In this document: piece after piece, positions 11,060 through 22,403 of the stretch | How the letters are laid out: the number at the start of each line of letters is the position of its first letter | Position numbering within the stretch: position 1 is the first letter of the stretch | From: Owenia fusiformis | Taxonomy: Eukaryota > Annelida > Polychaeta > Sabellida > Oweniidae | DNA: 64,000 nucleotides | NCBI GenBank assembly: GCA_903813345.2 | Contig: CAIIXF020000002.1 | Span: forward strand, 22,890,455 to 22,954,454 | Direction: 5' to 3' | Notes under the pieces: model-generated | Seen by the model: only the letters and a program-made list of their open reading frames with translations | What the model was told of the DNA's origin: nothing | Databases searched by the model: none | Position numbers and translations under genes: made by a program

Positions 11060-11430
11060 AAGTACAGAAAAACCTGTCTTATCCAAATATTTGGGACCTA
11101 CCAAAAGTGTTCCAATTAGATGTTCACATTTTAAGGTTTTTCTAATATGGTAGTCAATGGAAGATTGAAAATTGGGATAGAGAAAGTGCTCACATTTAGA
11201 GGTATTTGGATAAGAGCGGTGTTCAGATATACAAGTTTCACTGTGGGTAATTATTCAGATGGTCTCAAGTTGATCATATTACAGTGAAACCTGTATATCC
11301 AACACCTCTCAAAATGAACACTTTTTTCCTATCCCAATTATGTTATCTCTCATTGACTCAGATATTTCAGAAACCTTGAAATGCAAACACCTATTAATCC
11401 GAAAACTTTTGACAAGTCACAATCGTTACT
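11060..11430. repeat. Two facing copies of the CAGTGAAACCTGT element
   Basis: Copy one runs from about 11067 to 11245 and copy two from about 11278 to 11425. They have AAACCTGT near the ends and the internal words GTGTTC and GGGATAG, reversed relative to each other. Other members are listed at 23765, 29632, 37597, 38700, 44388 and 47452. Confidence 0.55.
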
Positions 11431-11689
11431 GTACTATAATTTATTCAATACTAATGATATAAAGATGTCATCAGCAAATGCCATGTGACTTAACAGAAAG
11501 TGAAAATAAAGTGCAATTATTTAATTTTACATGTATTATCATGATTGAATCAATCTGAATATGTACATGTAGATGTTAAACTGAAAATACAGAATATCAG
11601 ATGATTTGATCAGTGATATCATTTTTATCGATGAGTTGATGTCTACGAGGCAATAAAATGATATCAGTAGAAGTGATCTGATATTCTGT

Positions 11690-12390
11690 TTATCCCATGA
11701 TTGTAATCAAAGATTAAAAATAAATTAAAAAATTCAAATTTGTTTATCAGCCGCATATGAAGCTGATAAATGATTTTCTGGAAAATATCACACTGATCTC
11801 CAGAAATATCAGCAGGTGTTATTGTACAGAAAACACAATAATCATGGGATAAATAGAGATTATCCTATATGAGGTTCAGGATATTGGGATTATCCCGAGG
11901 CCAATATAATATATCTGCCCGAGGGCCGTAGGTCCCAAGGGTAGATATATTATATTGGCCAAGGGATAATCCCAATATCCTGAACCGACTATAGGATGAT
12001 CTGTTTATCCCATACCAATCACATTGTTCAATTGGCCAAAGTTCAGAAACTTTGCAACCAACCGTGGAATTATTTTAAAATATTCATGTCCAGTTTTGTA
12101 TTCTTGTCCGTAGCCGGATTTTCCTGTTCAAATCATGGATTATTAACGAGGCATACTGCTCCTTTCCTTCTTTAAAGCATCAAACAGATCGCGATTGTCT
12201 GCGTTTTTCTCCATTGTCGTTTACAGTATGCGAACGTTACAAAAAAGAACCAATACGGAAACAGCGATTATGACGTAGCGGGCAGATATATCTGCCCGCT
12301 CGGAGCGGGACGTAAAGTTATATCTGCCCGCTGATGAAAATATAAGTTTTTACAAACCGGCTTTATGTACCCGTAACACATCCAAGTATG
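11690..12390. mobile_element. Hairpin element with TTTATCCCAT termini
   Basis: TTTATCCCATGATT at the left and ATGGGATAAA at the right end bracket nested imperfect palindromes. The block GATTATCCC..GGCCAATATAATATATCTGCC reappears inverted at 11944-12010, and GCGGGCAGATATATCTGCCCGC at 12278-12299 is a 22-bp palindrome. No coding potential is seen. Confidence 0.55.
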
Positions 12391-12734
12391 GGATAAAAAA
12401 GGTTATGTTCTGGGGGTTTTAGGATATGGGGTTTATCCAGAGGGAGATATACATATGCAATATGCATATCTCCCGAGGGATACATAACTTCTATATACTT
12501 ATAGAGTTTTTTTTAACAATTTTTTCTCAACTTTTTTTCAAAAATATTTTCAATTTTTTTTCAAGCTAATTGTTTTTCAAAATTTCTTTTTCAATTTTTT
12601 TCTCGAAGTGGGATGATATGCCCGGGAGTGAGAGATATGGCTGGAGTTATGGGGATTCCAGATATGGAAACCTCCAAATCAGGATACAAGATATATCTTA
12701 CCAACTTATCTCCCTAAAACTGTACTCAGGCATA

Positions 12735-13020
12735 GGATAAATGAAGATATTAAATTGAACATGCAGATAATAAAGTAAATGTATAGATGTAAAAGTGAAC
12801 ATGTAGATATAAACTCAACTTGTAGATATTAAGCTGAACATGTAGATAGAAACTTATCTTGTTCATATATACTAATCTGAACATGTTGATATTAAATTGA
12901 ACATGTTGACATAAAGCGAAGATGAAGTTACAAAACTGAACATATTAGATATTATACTTAACATGTTCATATAAAGCTGAACATATAGATATAAAACTAA
13001 GCATGCTGATATTTAAGCAA
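12735..13020. repeat. Tandem repeat, about 20-bp unit GAACATGTAGATATAAA
   Basis: About a dozen degenerate copies of CTGAACATGTAGATATAAA in a row. It is an intronic minisatellite. Confidence 0.8.
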
Positions 13021-13855
13021 CAAGAAGGGATAGGGACAAAAAATGTCACAATTTTACAAAAATATTCTTTCCTTATCATATGCCATGCCTGTTTTCTAAA
13101 ATGTCCATAAATTCTGACTTTTTAATGGGATAATCCTCTGTATTTTGAGGTTATCTGGCAAAGAAATTGAAAAAGGGGAAAATGATTCTCAATCAAAATT
13201 ATGCCACTGTTTAAGTTAAATGAATTTGGACTTTTATTCAGTAACTTAAATATTTGGTCTGCAATATCTTAACTTTTTCAGAAAATGAAATCAGGATGGC
13301 AAGGAAACATTGGCTTTGTTTTTTGAAAGATTTCTTCTAGCATTTTATTCCCCCTATCCCTTCTAATTCCTTTAAACTAAACCTATGCAATATTACACTG
13401 AATATGGCAATATTCAATCTCATAAGTATAGGTCTCGAATAACAATGAACATTTATATATAATATTTTACTAAAAATTATGAGATATACAGAGTGTGCCA
13501 AAGAAATTTGCAACTTTTTTAAAAGGTTAGAAAAGTATCATCACAGTAAGGTACTGGCATAAAAATTTATTTACAGAAACTCAAGGAGAGGCATATTTCA
13601 CCATTCAAATACTTAGTTTATACTGATTGCAATTGTTTTCATCAGATCTTTGAACATGAATGGTAAATTTTTCTTTTGTCAGAGATTTAGTTTTTCTAGA
13701 AAATGTGACTTTCTATGATTTTATGTGATCAACAATAACACATTCTTTATGTTCACTAAATCTGCTATAATCGTTGATGACTGTTTAACCAATGTCTAGT
13801 CCAGGATTATATCAGTATCTGTTATACGCTGTACTGTATATATTAATTATTCATT

Positions 13856-15166
13856 ATCCCATTGAACGAAGTTTGGAGGGATATAGGGAACGCCTCCGTC
13901 CGTGCGTACGTACGTACGTACGTCCGTCCGTCTGTCCGGGCAATAACTCAAATACCGTTGGCCCGATTTTGTTCATATTTTTTACACATATACCTTATGG
14001 GGGTAGAAGTTCAGCTCGAAAGCTGATTTTCAAAATGGCCGCTCATTTCAAAATGGCGGCCATTTTAGTGCCGATTTTACAGTAATTTAGGTGCAATATG
14101 TAAAACTGTTATAGCAATATGTTTTAAATGTAAAAAAATTATAAAGGACATTAATAATGCTACAAATGTAGATATTAAAGAAGCACATGGCAGCCATCTT
14201 GAAAAATGGTGGCCTTTACTCGTCATTTTACGATTTTTGCTATAACTCAAAAAAAAGTGGAGTGATTTTGTTCATGTTTGGTATGTGAATACTATAAGCA
14301 TCGTACACTGTCTTAAGACACTTTTGGTAGAAGGCGGCCATTTTGAAAAATGGTCGCCATTTTAACGTATTTTACTATAACTGGAAAAGTAGTGGAGCAG
14401 TTTTTTCATATTTGGTATGTGAATACTATAAGCATGGCACACTGTCTATTTCTAATGACACTTTTGGTAGAAGGTGGCCATTTTGAAAAATGGCCGCCAT
14501 TTTAACGTATTTTACTATAACTCAAAAAGTAAATGGACGCTATTCTAACATGTTTTACTATAACTCGAAAAGTAGTTGAGCGATTTTGTTCATATTTGGT
14601 ATGTAAATACTATAAGCATGGCACACTGTCCTATGACACTTTTGGTAGAAGGCGGCCATTTTGAAAAACATTTTGAAAAATGACCGCCATTTTTAACGTA
14701 TTTTACTATTATTATCGAAAAGTGGAGCAATTTTGTTCATATTTGGTATGTGAATACTATAAGCATGGCACACTGTCTATTTCTAATGACACTTTTGGTA
14801 GAAGGTGGCCATTTTGAAAAATGGCCGCCATTTTAACGTATTTTACTATAACTCAAAAAGTAGTGGAGCGATTTTGTTCATATTTGATATGTGAATACTT
14901 TAAGAATGGCACATTTTCTAATAAAACTTTGGGGAGTAGTTGGCCATTTTGAAAAATGGCCACCATTTTTATGTGTGTTATTTTACAAGTACGTGTGCGA
15001 TTTTTCAAAAATTTTAGAGGTGGCTACTGAAAAGCATATTATTTCTTCTGATGACAATTTGGCTAGTGAGCAACCATTTTGAAAATGGTGGCCTTTCTTA
15101 TGTGTGTTGTTTTATGATATTTGCTATTCGTTTGTAAAAATGCCAGCCATTTCTGTTCGATGGGAT
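13856..15166. mobile_element. Inverted-repeat element with ATCCCATYGAAC termini, nested in the mariner element
   Basis: ATCCCATTGAACGAAG at the left faces GTTCGATGGGAT at the right. After the left end comes a CGTACGTACGTCCGTCCG tract and the word CAATAACTCAAATAC. The interior has five or six copies of a roughly 140-bp unit with AAAATGGCCGCCATTTT palindromes. A second, shorter copy with the same ends is at 55391-56114. Confidence 0.7.
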
Positions 15167-15471
15167 TCGCTACGCTTTGGCGTTGCCGTTGTTCTGGTTA
15201 AACAAACACTATGCATCCGCCTTTCACTTTCATTATCGCACAGAGATGAGGGTAGAACTGGTCTATGGTGGGATCCAGTGATTCTTGTGGTAGTTCTCTC
15301 CACTTCTCCTGCAGAACTTCTATTTAGTTGATAAATATTTTGTGGGTGATTATCATTAACTGCAATAAGCTGCTCCAGGTGTCCCCATGTGTGATAGTCA
15401 CAGAAGTTGACATCTGATGTATTGGTTGGGCATTCTTCAGGAGTAATGTTTTCAAAAGGGACATCTGTCAA
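15124..15471 (-). pseudogene. Decayed mariner-type transposase fragment
   Basis: In this frame TPEECPTNTSDVNFCDYHTW matches the pattern of the last catalytic block of mariner/IS630-type transposases, WPxNSPDLNPxDYxxWG. Several positions are mutated (W to C, S to T, L to V, P to F) and there is no usable start. Downstream residues drift out of the family pattern and the frame runs into the nested element. It is not expected to be active. Confidence 0.6.
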
Positions 15472-16681
15472 GAATGAGGGCTCTTTCAGCCCAATGTGAT
15501 TACAAATTCCAGCAGGATAGTATCCACACCATCAGGAAAAAGTCACTTTGGAATGTCTGGAGGAGAATACCCCTCGATTCATTAGTCCTGATGAATGGCA
15601 GCCCAATACACCAGTTATCAAAGATTGTAGCAGATTTAGTGAGCATAATAAATGTGTTATTGTTGATCACATAAAATCCTAAAAATTCACATTTTCTATT
15701 AAAATCTACAACCCATGAACAATTTACCATTGATATTCAAAGATCTTACAAAATTTGAAGTCAGTAGAAGCTTAAGTATTTGAACGTTAAAATATGCCTC
15801 TCCTTAAGTTTCTGTAAATTTTGTTTATGTCAATATCATAATGTTATGATACTTTTCTAGCCTTTTAAAAAGTTTTTGGCACACCCTGTATATAACATAC
15901 TGTACATCACATTTTACTATACTGCTAGATACCATTAGATATTGTCTTGGTATTCCTTATTAAATATACTGTACACATATAGGCAAAGTGATATCATATT
16001 TAGAAATCCATATACCCTTATCTCAAAGGATAGGTATCGATATGGCGAACTGAATTCAACAATGTTTTTCTCTTAAACCATCATTGAAAACATTCTGTAA
16101 AAAAACACGGTCCTTTGTGCAATTGTTTTTTGTTCCAATCTACCAACTCTTGAGAATGAAATAAAATGTCTTTCCGAACTTTGTTGGAATAAAATAGCAT
16201 ATACATTTTCTTAGACCTCTCAGTATTATAGTTATACAAAGGAAAATTTGGTTGATTTAACAAAAAGTATGCAAAAACTTAAAACAAAAACCCCCCAAAT
16301 AGATAAAGATTAAGATAAACCTTTTATTTCATTAACAAGATACTTTTTTAAAATCAACCAAACTTTCCTTTGTACAAGTACAATATTGAGAGACCTAAAC
16401 ACGTTGTGTTTATGTCGATTTGTTCCAATTAGGTTTGGATAGATGTTTCATTTCATTCAGAACATATGATACCAAGAACAAAAGTGAATTTCTATTTTAT
16501 TGAACAAATAATAATTTTGTTTTTGATGATATAACTATCATACTTGAAATAGTTAAGAGGAGCTATTCTAAATTGCTCTGCTGTGTTATCTAATACTCAT
16601 ATTATCCATTTGATGGTGTTGAACTGGCAACAAACTACATGTACTTATATCTAGAAAATCACTCTTTCTACCTGTCATATA

Positions 16682-17614
16682 CGAGGGTTGTCCCAGAAGT
16701 AATGCACTATATGCCCTTACTTTCTTTAATATTCTTCAAATCAGCTGAACTTTTGTGTATATAACAATTAAAGTTTCATCTATTATATCCTGAAGTTTCA
16801 GGATCCAACATTAATATTAAGTCTTAATATGGTTGCTATAACAACATGGGGGTAGGGGTGGGCAGGGCAGGTACCAATTTTCTAATTACGAAAAGATCTG
16901 AAGTGTTATTTTATTAATATTTCTTTCCTTTAAATGGTCAAAATGTTTTGGAAATTGTTAAATTTATTCAGCATGATGTTAACCAAGTACAAATAATGAC
17001 ATTTAGCACTGTGATGTCATAATACCACATTTCAATAGTCACGAATTCAAATACAGTCACAGTCAAGAAATTGCAAAAATGGCTGCAATTCTCACCTGAT
17101 AACAGAAGGCCTTGCGTTTGGTGGCCTTATTTCATACTTCACTTGAACTCACAGCCACGGAAAACAATGCTACCATGAAGAAAGAATATAAGGAGTATAT
17201 ACCAGATAATACTACAATTATAGGGTGGCAGAAGAGACTATTTTGAGAAAATGTGAAATGGGACACTGTGCAATATACATCCATTAAATCTAGGATGTGC
17301 TCAGAGTAATTTAGTACTTTAAAATGTATTTTTGAGCATACTTCTTATAGCTACACCAAATGGTATTTGTTGATTAATTATTTCATATTTTCACTTTTTT
17401 ATTCATTTTGACGTGACTGTATAACCTGCCCCACCCCTACCCAAACTCACCAACTTGATTTTATTATAACACCAATATAGTTTTATCAGTCAACATGAAA
17501 ATTTTTAGAGTAATCAAAATGTCTCTAAGGAACATTTACTGAAAATTTCCTGCAAAAATATCAAATATTGATAAAGTTAGAGCATATAGTGCATTACTTC
17601 TGGGACAACCCTCG
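16682..17614. mobile_element. Non-autonomous Tc1/mariner-type inverted-repeat element, 933 bp
   Basis: CGAGGGTTGTCCCAGAAG at the left end is the reverse complement of the right end CTTCTGGGACAACCCTCG, and the match continues for about 35 bp. Both ends abut TA. The GAGGGTxxTCCCAxAAGTAATG terminus is characteristic of mariner elements. The interior has no transposase frame. It lies just downstream of the nested minus-strand gene. Confidence 0.75.
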
Positions 17615-17755
17615 TATACATACGTTGATGCACAAGTGTTCATTATATTTTTTTCTCAACTTGAAAGTCTGAATCTCATAATGATTCAACAATTTCAATT
17701 TCTTATGTTGTAGAGCGGTAATGAACAGAGCGTTTTTCAATTCTATATGTTCATG

Positions 17756-17761
17756 TTTATT
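17756..17761 (-). terminator. Candidate AATAAA polyadenylation signal for the nested gene
   Basis: The plus strand reads TTTATT, that is AATAAA on the minus strand, 108 bases past the stop codon of the nested minus-strand gene. The distance is reasonable for a short 3' UTR; in AT-rich DNA it could be chance. Confidence 0.4.
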
Positions 17762-17868
17762 ATGGATGTAAAATTGTTTTCTTGCTGAATTAACCCAAAT
17801 TTTGCTGAAGATCTAGATCATATAGATAAAACATCTCTCATGGGAGTACTGATGATATGTTCACTTAA

Positions 17869-20559
17869 TCATATTGTTTCCAAGAGTTCCATGGTGTATT
17901 CAACATCTTCCTGTTTCCCCAGTGCTGTGTAGCAAGTGATCATTTTTAAGAGGAAGTTTTTATATCTCCAATGAATCTCCTCCTCTTCCTCACACAGAGA
18001 CTTGGCCTTTTCCAGGTAGCTCAGTGCAGCTTTATATTCTTCATCTTTTATGAGATCATCTGTGTAGTATTCATATATCTGAAGTGTGTCATTGATTATA
18101 TCTGAACTGGGTTCACACTGAGATTGAAGTTCCATATAGAGCTCACAGCACTCCTTGAGTTGTGTGTAGTCCTGCATTGTGTGTAGAATCTCAGCCTTCA
18201 TCATCATGTGCTTCAGGAGCTCAATGGTTGGAGACACCTTTAAAGCTTCATCTATAGATCTAAGTGCTGCTGAGTAGTCTTTCAGCTTCATATGACATTC
18301 AGCTTTGTAATTTAGATACTTTGCTTTTTCACTGGGTGGAGACACATTTAAAGCTTCCTCTATGGATCTTAGTGCTGCTGGGTAGTCTTCCAATTTCATG
18401 TGAATGTCAGCTTTGTTCTTTAAATACTTTGCTGTTTCACTTGGTTGAGACACATTTAAAGCTTCCTCTATGGATCTTAGTGCTGCTGGGTAGTCTCCCA
18501 GATCCCTGTGACATTTAGCCTTGTAATTTAAAAACTTTGCTTTTTCCCTGGGTGGAGACACCTTTACAGCTTCCTCTATGGATCTTAGTGCTGCTGGGTA
18601 GTCTTCCAGCTTCATATGAACATCAGCTATTTCATTTAAATGCTCTGCTTTTTCATTGCTGGTGAGATGTTGGTTTGACTGGAGCTCATACTGGAGAGAC
18701 TTCAGCCTAGAATAAGAAGATATGGTCTTAAACAAATAGACAAAATCAAATGAGTCCTCTCTGTTCATAACTACAATCTGTTGGTGCCATGATTCCTCTA
18801 CAGATCTCAGCACTACATCTTCCTCATCAATGACATCATCAGCCTGGAAGCTTGTTGAGTACTTTGCCACCAGGATGCAGAACTTACATTCACAGTACAT
18901 TGAACATTCTTGCATCAGTTGTTTAACATCACTAGGATTCATGCTGGTTGCATCTTTTAGTCTTGCAGGGACAGATAAGGAACAGCTAATGTACCTGAGG
19001 AAGTAATGCTGTAGTAAGTTGGTGAATGGAATAGGCATGACATTCCTAGAGGAAGCTGTTGAACCTGTCAGTAAATCATGTGTATATTCACTAGATGTAA
19101 AATGTGTGAATGTTTTAATGGCATCATGCTGCTGGTTCTTCACACAGTATGTGAATAGCCTGACACCAATAACAATATTGATCATCAGCAACAAGTGGGA
19201 ACAATTTTCCTTGCCAATGAATTTTTCTAAATCATCAATGATATCCCATGGAGATGTTTTATCAATCTGAAACAGATCTTTAAGATTATTGATCAGGATT
19301 GAAGGAAATCTGTAGTAATCTTGTTTGACATTAACATTTCCAGTTTCATAAAAATTGTCTATTTTCTCTCCAAATTTGTATTTATCACAATCTTTCTCCA
19401 TACATTCAATCCATGCTTTAAACATCTTGTCAGAATCTTGTTCTCTCACCCTAGATAGTTCATTTCTGAATTTCTGGAATAATTCCTCTTCCCCCATTAT
19501 GTTGGTTGCTGTAGAAACAATAGTTGCTAGGTGGTAGCCATTTTTCTCATCAGCTTCTGTTGTACTTAGCTCAGCCATGTATTTTGGTGTTCCAATTAAT
19601 TTAATTGGATCTTTCCTCTGAAGTGTCCCTTTCCGACCAGGTGGTGTTTTAGCTGCCCAGGGCATATTTCCATCCAACTTAAACCCACTGGGGGTAGTGT
19701 CATCATAGAAATTGTTAGATTCCTTCTGCTCGTAGAAGTTGTTTAAACTCTTAATTCCCACAGCAGGCAGAGGGGTCTCTCCCAAGTTAAGAACTTTCAG
19801 TTGAAAGTAGAAGTGAAGGTTGAGGAAATATTCATCATGCCTATCACTCTCTGTTAAGAACAGATACTCTAGATCAGAGTAGGGAGTGCTTTCACCTCTT
19901 GCAAGAGACCCCAGTCCTACCATAGTGAATTTACAGGGTGGAGGTCCACATACAGATATACATTGGCTCATTAACTCAGCACAAAAGTCTTTGATAAAGC
20001 TCGTGTTGTCCCCACATATAGATCTTATCATTTGGTTGAGGCATTCCTCATACTCTGGATTTGGTCCATTGTCTGCCTTTGGCCAGTTCATCATTAAATC
20101 TACCATGTCCTTCATCTTTACCTTAAGACTGAATCTGCAGGAATTCAATGCTTCATTGGGATTTCCCTGGACCTTTGTTTGTGACATATCTTTCTCAATA
20201 CCAGCAGATGCATCCTGGGCAGTTGGTAGCTTGCCAAGTATATTCTCTAGATACATCATCTCAACTTCATCACATAGCATTGGAATCTGCTGTTGGTATT
20301 GTTCAACATTTTGAACATTTTCTTTCACAGCCTTGAAGCATGCTATAGCTCCATTATACAGTGCCACAGCATTAACATAATGTTCTCTCTGCTTGGAGTC
20401 ATTAGAACATCTTCCCTTGTAAAGATCACCCAATTGAATCATTTTTACTCCTTCCTTTTCATAATCACGACTTTTCTCTTTTGTCAAATCACAAAGTTCT
20501 TTTCCAAGTTTGTCTTCATCAGACAGTTTGGTGTCAAGTATAGTTGAAGCCTCCGCCAT
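17869..20559 (-). CDS. GlnD/DUF294-like nucleotidyltransferase with C-terminal TPR repeats, nested intronless gene
   Basis: This is a single uninterrupted frame of 896 codons, or 910 if the upstream ATG at 20601 is used. I prefer the ATG at 20559: it sits in AAAATGGCGG (A at -3, G at +4), and a TTTTTTTCAAATCAG acceptor-like tract lies just upstream, so the first 14 codons of the longer frame may be intron. Residues 217-231 (short numbering) carry GSLARGESTPYSDLE, the GS...DxE nucleotidyltransferase-fold signature as in GlnD/DUF294 proteins. From about residue 640, four or five 34-residue TPRs share DYPAALRSIEEAL. The enzyme class (nucleotide transfer) follows from the motif; the substrate is unknown. 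It lies entirely within the plus-strand intron 10841-21877. The lack of introns suggests a retrocopy or a family that lost introns. Confidence 0.85.
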   Translation of the reverse strand: MAEASTILDTKLSDEDKLGKELCDLTKEKSRDYEKEGVKMIQLGDLYKGRCSNDSKQREHYVNAVALYNGAIACFKAVKENVQNVEQYQQQIPMLCDEVEMMYLENILGKLPTAQDASAGIEKDMSQTKVQGNPNEALNSCRFSLKVKMKDMVDLMMNWPKADNGPNPEYEECLNQMIRSICGDNTSFIKDFCAELMSQCISVCGPPPCKFTMVGLGSLARGESTPYSDLEYLFLTESDRHDEYFLNLHFYFQLKVLNLGETPLPAVGIKSLNNFYEQKESNNFYDDTTPSGFKLDGNMPWAAKTPPGRKGTLQRKDPIKLIGTPKYMAELSTTEADEKNGYHLATIVSTATNIMGEEELFQKFRNELSRVREQDSDKMFKAWIECMEKDCDKYKFGEKIDNFYETGNVNVKQDYYRFPSILINNLKDLFQIDKTSPWDIIDDLEKFIGKENCSHLLLMINIVIGVRLFTYCVKNQQHDAIKTFTHFTSSEYTHDLLTGSTASSRNVMPIPFTNLLQHYFLRYISCSLSVPARLKDATSMNPSDVKQLMQECSMYCECKFCILVAKYSTSFQADDVIDEEDVVLRSVEESWHQQIVVMNREDSFDFVYLFKTISSYSRLKSLQYELQSNQHLTSNEKAEHLNEIADVHMKLEDYPAALRSIEEAVKVSPPREKAKFLNYKAKCHRDLGDYPAALRSIEEALNVSQPSETAKYLKNKADIHMKLEDYPAALRSIEEALNVSPPSEKAKYLNYKAECHMKLKDYSAALRSIDEALKVSPTIELLKHMMMKAEILHTMQDYTQLKECCELYMELQSQCEPSSDIINDTLQIYEYYTDDLIKDEEYKAALSYLEKAKSLCEEEEEIHWRYKNFLLKMITCYTALGKQEDVEYTMELLETI

Positions 20560-20580
20560 TTTGGCTACTGCTACTTCCTG
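20540..20580 (-). promoter_or_regulatory. Start context of the nested gene: 3' splice-like tract and AAAATGGCGG
   Basis: Reading on the minus strand, a T-run then CAAATCAG (ending at 20578) is followed by a short leader and AAAATGGCGG at the proposed initiator. The ATGGCGG context resembles the YY1/TISU-type start element (SAASATGGCGGC) with mismatches. A 5' untranslated exon further upstream (above 20580) is plausible but not identified. Confidence 0.35.
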
Positions 20581-20601
20581 ATTTGAAAAAAATAAACCCA
20601 T

Positions 20602-21877
20602 TTATTCTCTCATGAAGTATTGATGTAGAAAACCTAAAATTCAGGTTCAAGATTTAACTACATGTAGAATATTTAATTACATTTAGTTTCTTACCCAGTT
20701 TGTTGTTTCTAAGCTGATGTTACTGCATTTTCGCTGCTCGAATTATATGATCTCATCTTGAAATTGCATTTTTAGATCGTTATTTTATTAGGTCATCTGA
20801 TAAAGGGACAGTTCATTTGATTTTGAAAAATACTATAACATATTTGCATAGATGATATTTGAATTAGCAGACAAACAAGCACTAATATGTTTGGGAGTTA
20901 TTAACAAAAACAATTAGTTTTTTCAACAATACATTTAATAACAAAACCAGATTACTAATTTTGATTCAAATACTCGTATATAATTATCATTGTATTGTAT
21001 ATAAATGTATATGTCATGCTAAAGTCAATGAAAATGTAGGGCTGGCAATTTTTAACAGAAAACATTTAGAAGTTAATACATCGAAATAAGCATAGAAACA
21101 AAAAGAAATTTAAGTCTCAGAAATATAAAATTTAAGAAGGGATAACAATTACTACTTACCAAATTAATATGTATTAGGTGTATATGGCACATCCATAGAG
21201 ATAAGATTTAGCTTTGGTAAAAGACATACGATTGGCTCAAGTTGACGAGTTGCAAGGTTCAAGTACAATAAAATGTTTTTTGAATAAAGCGTTGGTGATT
21301 GTCATGACATCTTTCTACATATAAAGTTGAAAATATTGTACAATATGTATTGTAAATTTAATATAAGTGAATAAAATAAAATAATTATCAAATATTAAAA
21401 GCCAATAAGATAGATGGAATATTGCTCTTCAAATGGCAAAATAATAAGTATAAGAATATGTTTTCTAATAGATAACTGTACTTAATTCTCATACCGTTGA
21501 AGTAATGTAATTTGTCAGCCTTAAGAGAAGTTCCCCTACTCAAGAAAGAAATCGAGAAACATGAATTAAGTAAGGCATAGAGGATCATTGTTTTTACCAT
21601 TTTCTATGAAACAGAATGAATGACCAATTAAAAAACTATTGGATGTCATCTTTATCAATTTGTGGAATGTTGTTACCTAAATGACTGCTAGATGAACAAT
21701 GTTTTCCTCTTGAGGCTTTTTACATCCAGAATGTCAAATTCTACTGTAGTAAAACTCACAAATCATTTGTTTTTCCCTTTCACAGGAATACTCAGTTCTT
21801 TGCAAATATTAGGCCAATGAGGCAAAACATTTAAAAGTGATACATGTTTAAAACAATAATTATGTGACATTTTCAAG
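20602..21877. other. Upstream of nested gene / end of giant intron, no further gene seen
   Basis: AT-rich sequence with no exon of either gene recognised. It should hold the promoter of the nested minus-strand gene and the branch point for exon 12. The short ORF at 21388-21600 has no family resemblance. Confidence 0.4.
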
Positions 21878-22051
21878 GTGGAGCTGAGCTGAAGGTGTTG
21901 TTCCAAATCATGGACATCTCTCCTTCAATGTCCATACAATCAAGTCAGCATTTACATAAGGTCATGTCTTTGGTAAGGAATCTACTGGAGTTCAGATTTC
22001 TGAGCGAAAAGATTGTCTACATTGACACTAACGCAGAAGGCTCTGGAGAAG
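21878..22051 (+). CDS. Exon 12, end of first COR-like region
   Basis: Acceptor TTTTCAAG, donor GTAGGA. Two bases complete a Gly with exon 11. Encodes GAELKVLFQIMDISPSMSIQ and the helix HLHKVMSLVRNLLEF, matching the final beta-strand and helix pattern of COR. Ends in phase 1. Confidence 0.78.
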
Positions 22052-22403
22052 GTAGGAATTTTGATCTACTGGTGATATACTGCAATATTTTAAAATAAGT
22101 CACCTGTAATTAATTCAACATTTCATATGGATTTACAGTTGGACCAAAAAGGACAACATCAAAATAAGGCTAATGCACATATAGTTGATGTTTTTATTTA
22201 TCAATTTCTTAGAAATTAAATTGTCTCCTTTTATAAGCTTCTTAATCATATATATGTACAACAGATTGAATGAGATGATTTTTCAAAATATGCATATTTC
22301 TGAACTCAACCTGTACTTTTACTCATAATATGACTCCACTTTAAGAATTAGACTTACATAAATTTTAACGAGTTCATCTGCATGTGTTCTATTTGAACCT
22401 TAG

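Larger units (their letters stand above)
13489..15888. mobile_element. Tc1/mariner-like element, 2.4 kb, TA-flanked, with a second element inserted
   Basis: The left end CAGAGTGTGCCAAAG and the right end TGGCACACCCTG are inverted, with similarity over about 110 bp, and both sit next to TA (13487-13488 and 15889-15890). TA target duplication and this kind of terminus fit the Tc1/mariner superfamily. A decayed transposase piece lies at 15124-15471 on the minus strand. A different inverted-repeat element (13856-15166) is inserted between the left end and the transposase remnant. Confidence 0.7.

Noticed and set aside
15474-15674. Plus-strand ORF with FQQDS, resembling a transposase block
   Set aside because: Opposite in strand to the better-supported SPDLNP-type block and without further family residues; probably chance or rearranged debris.
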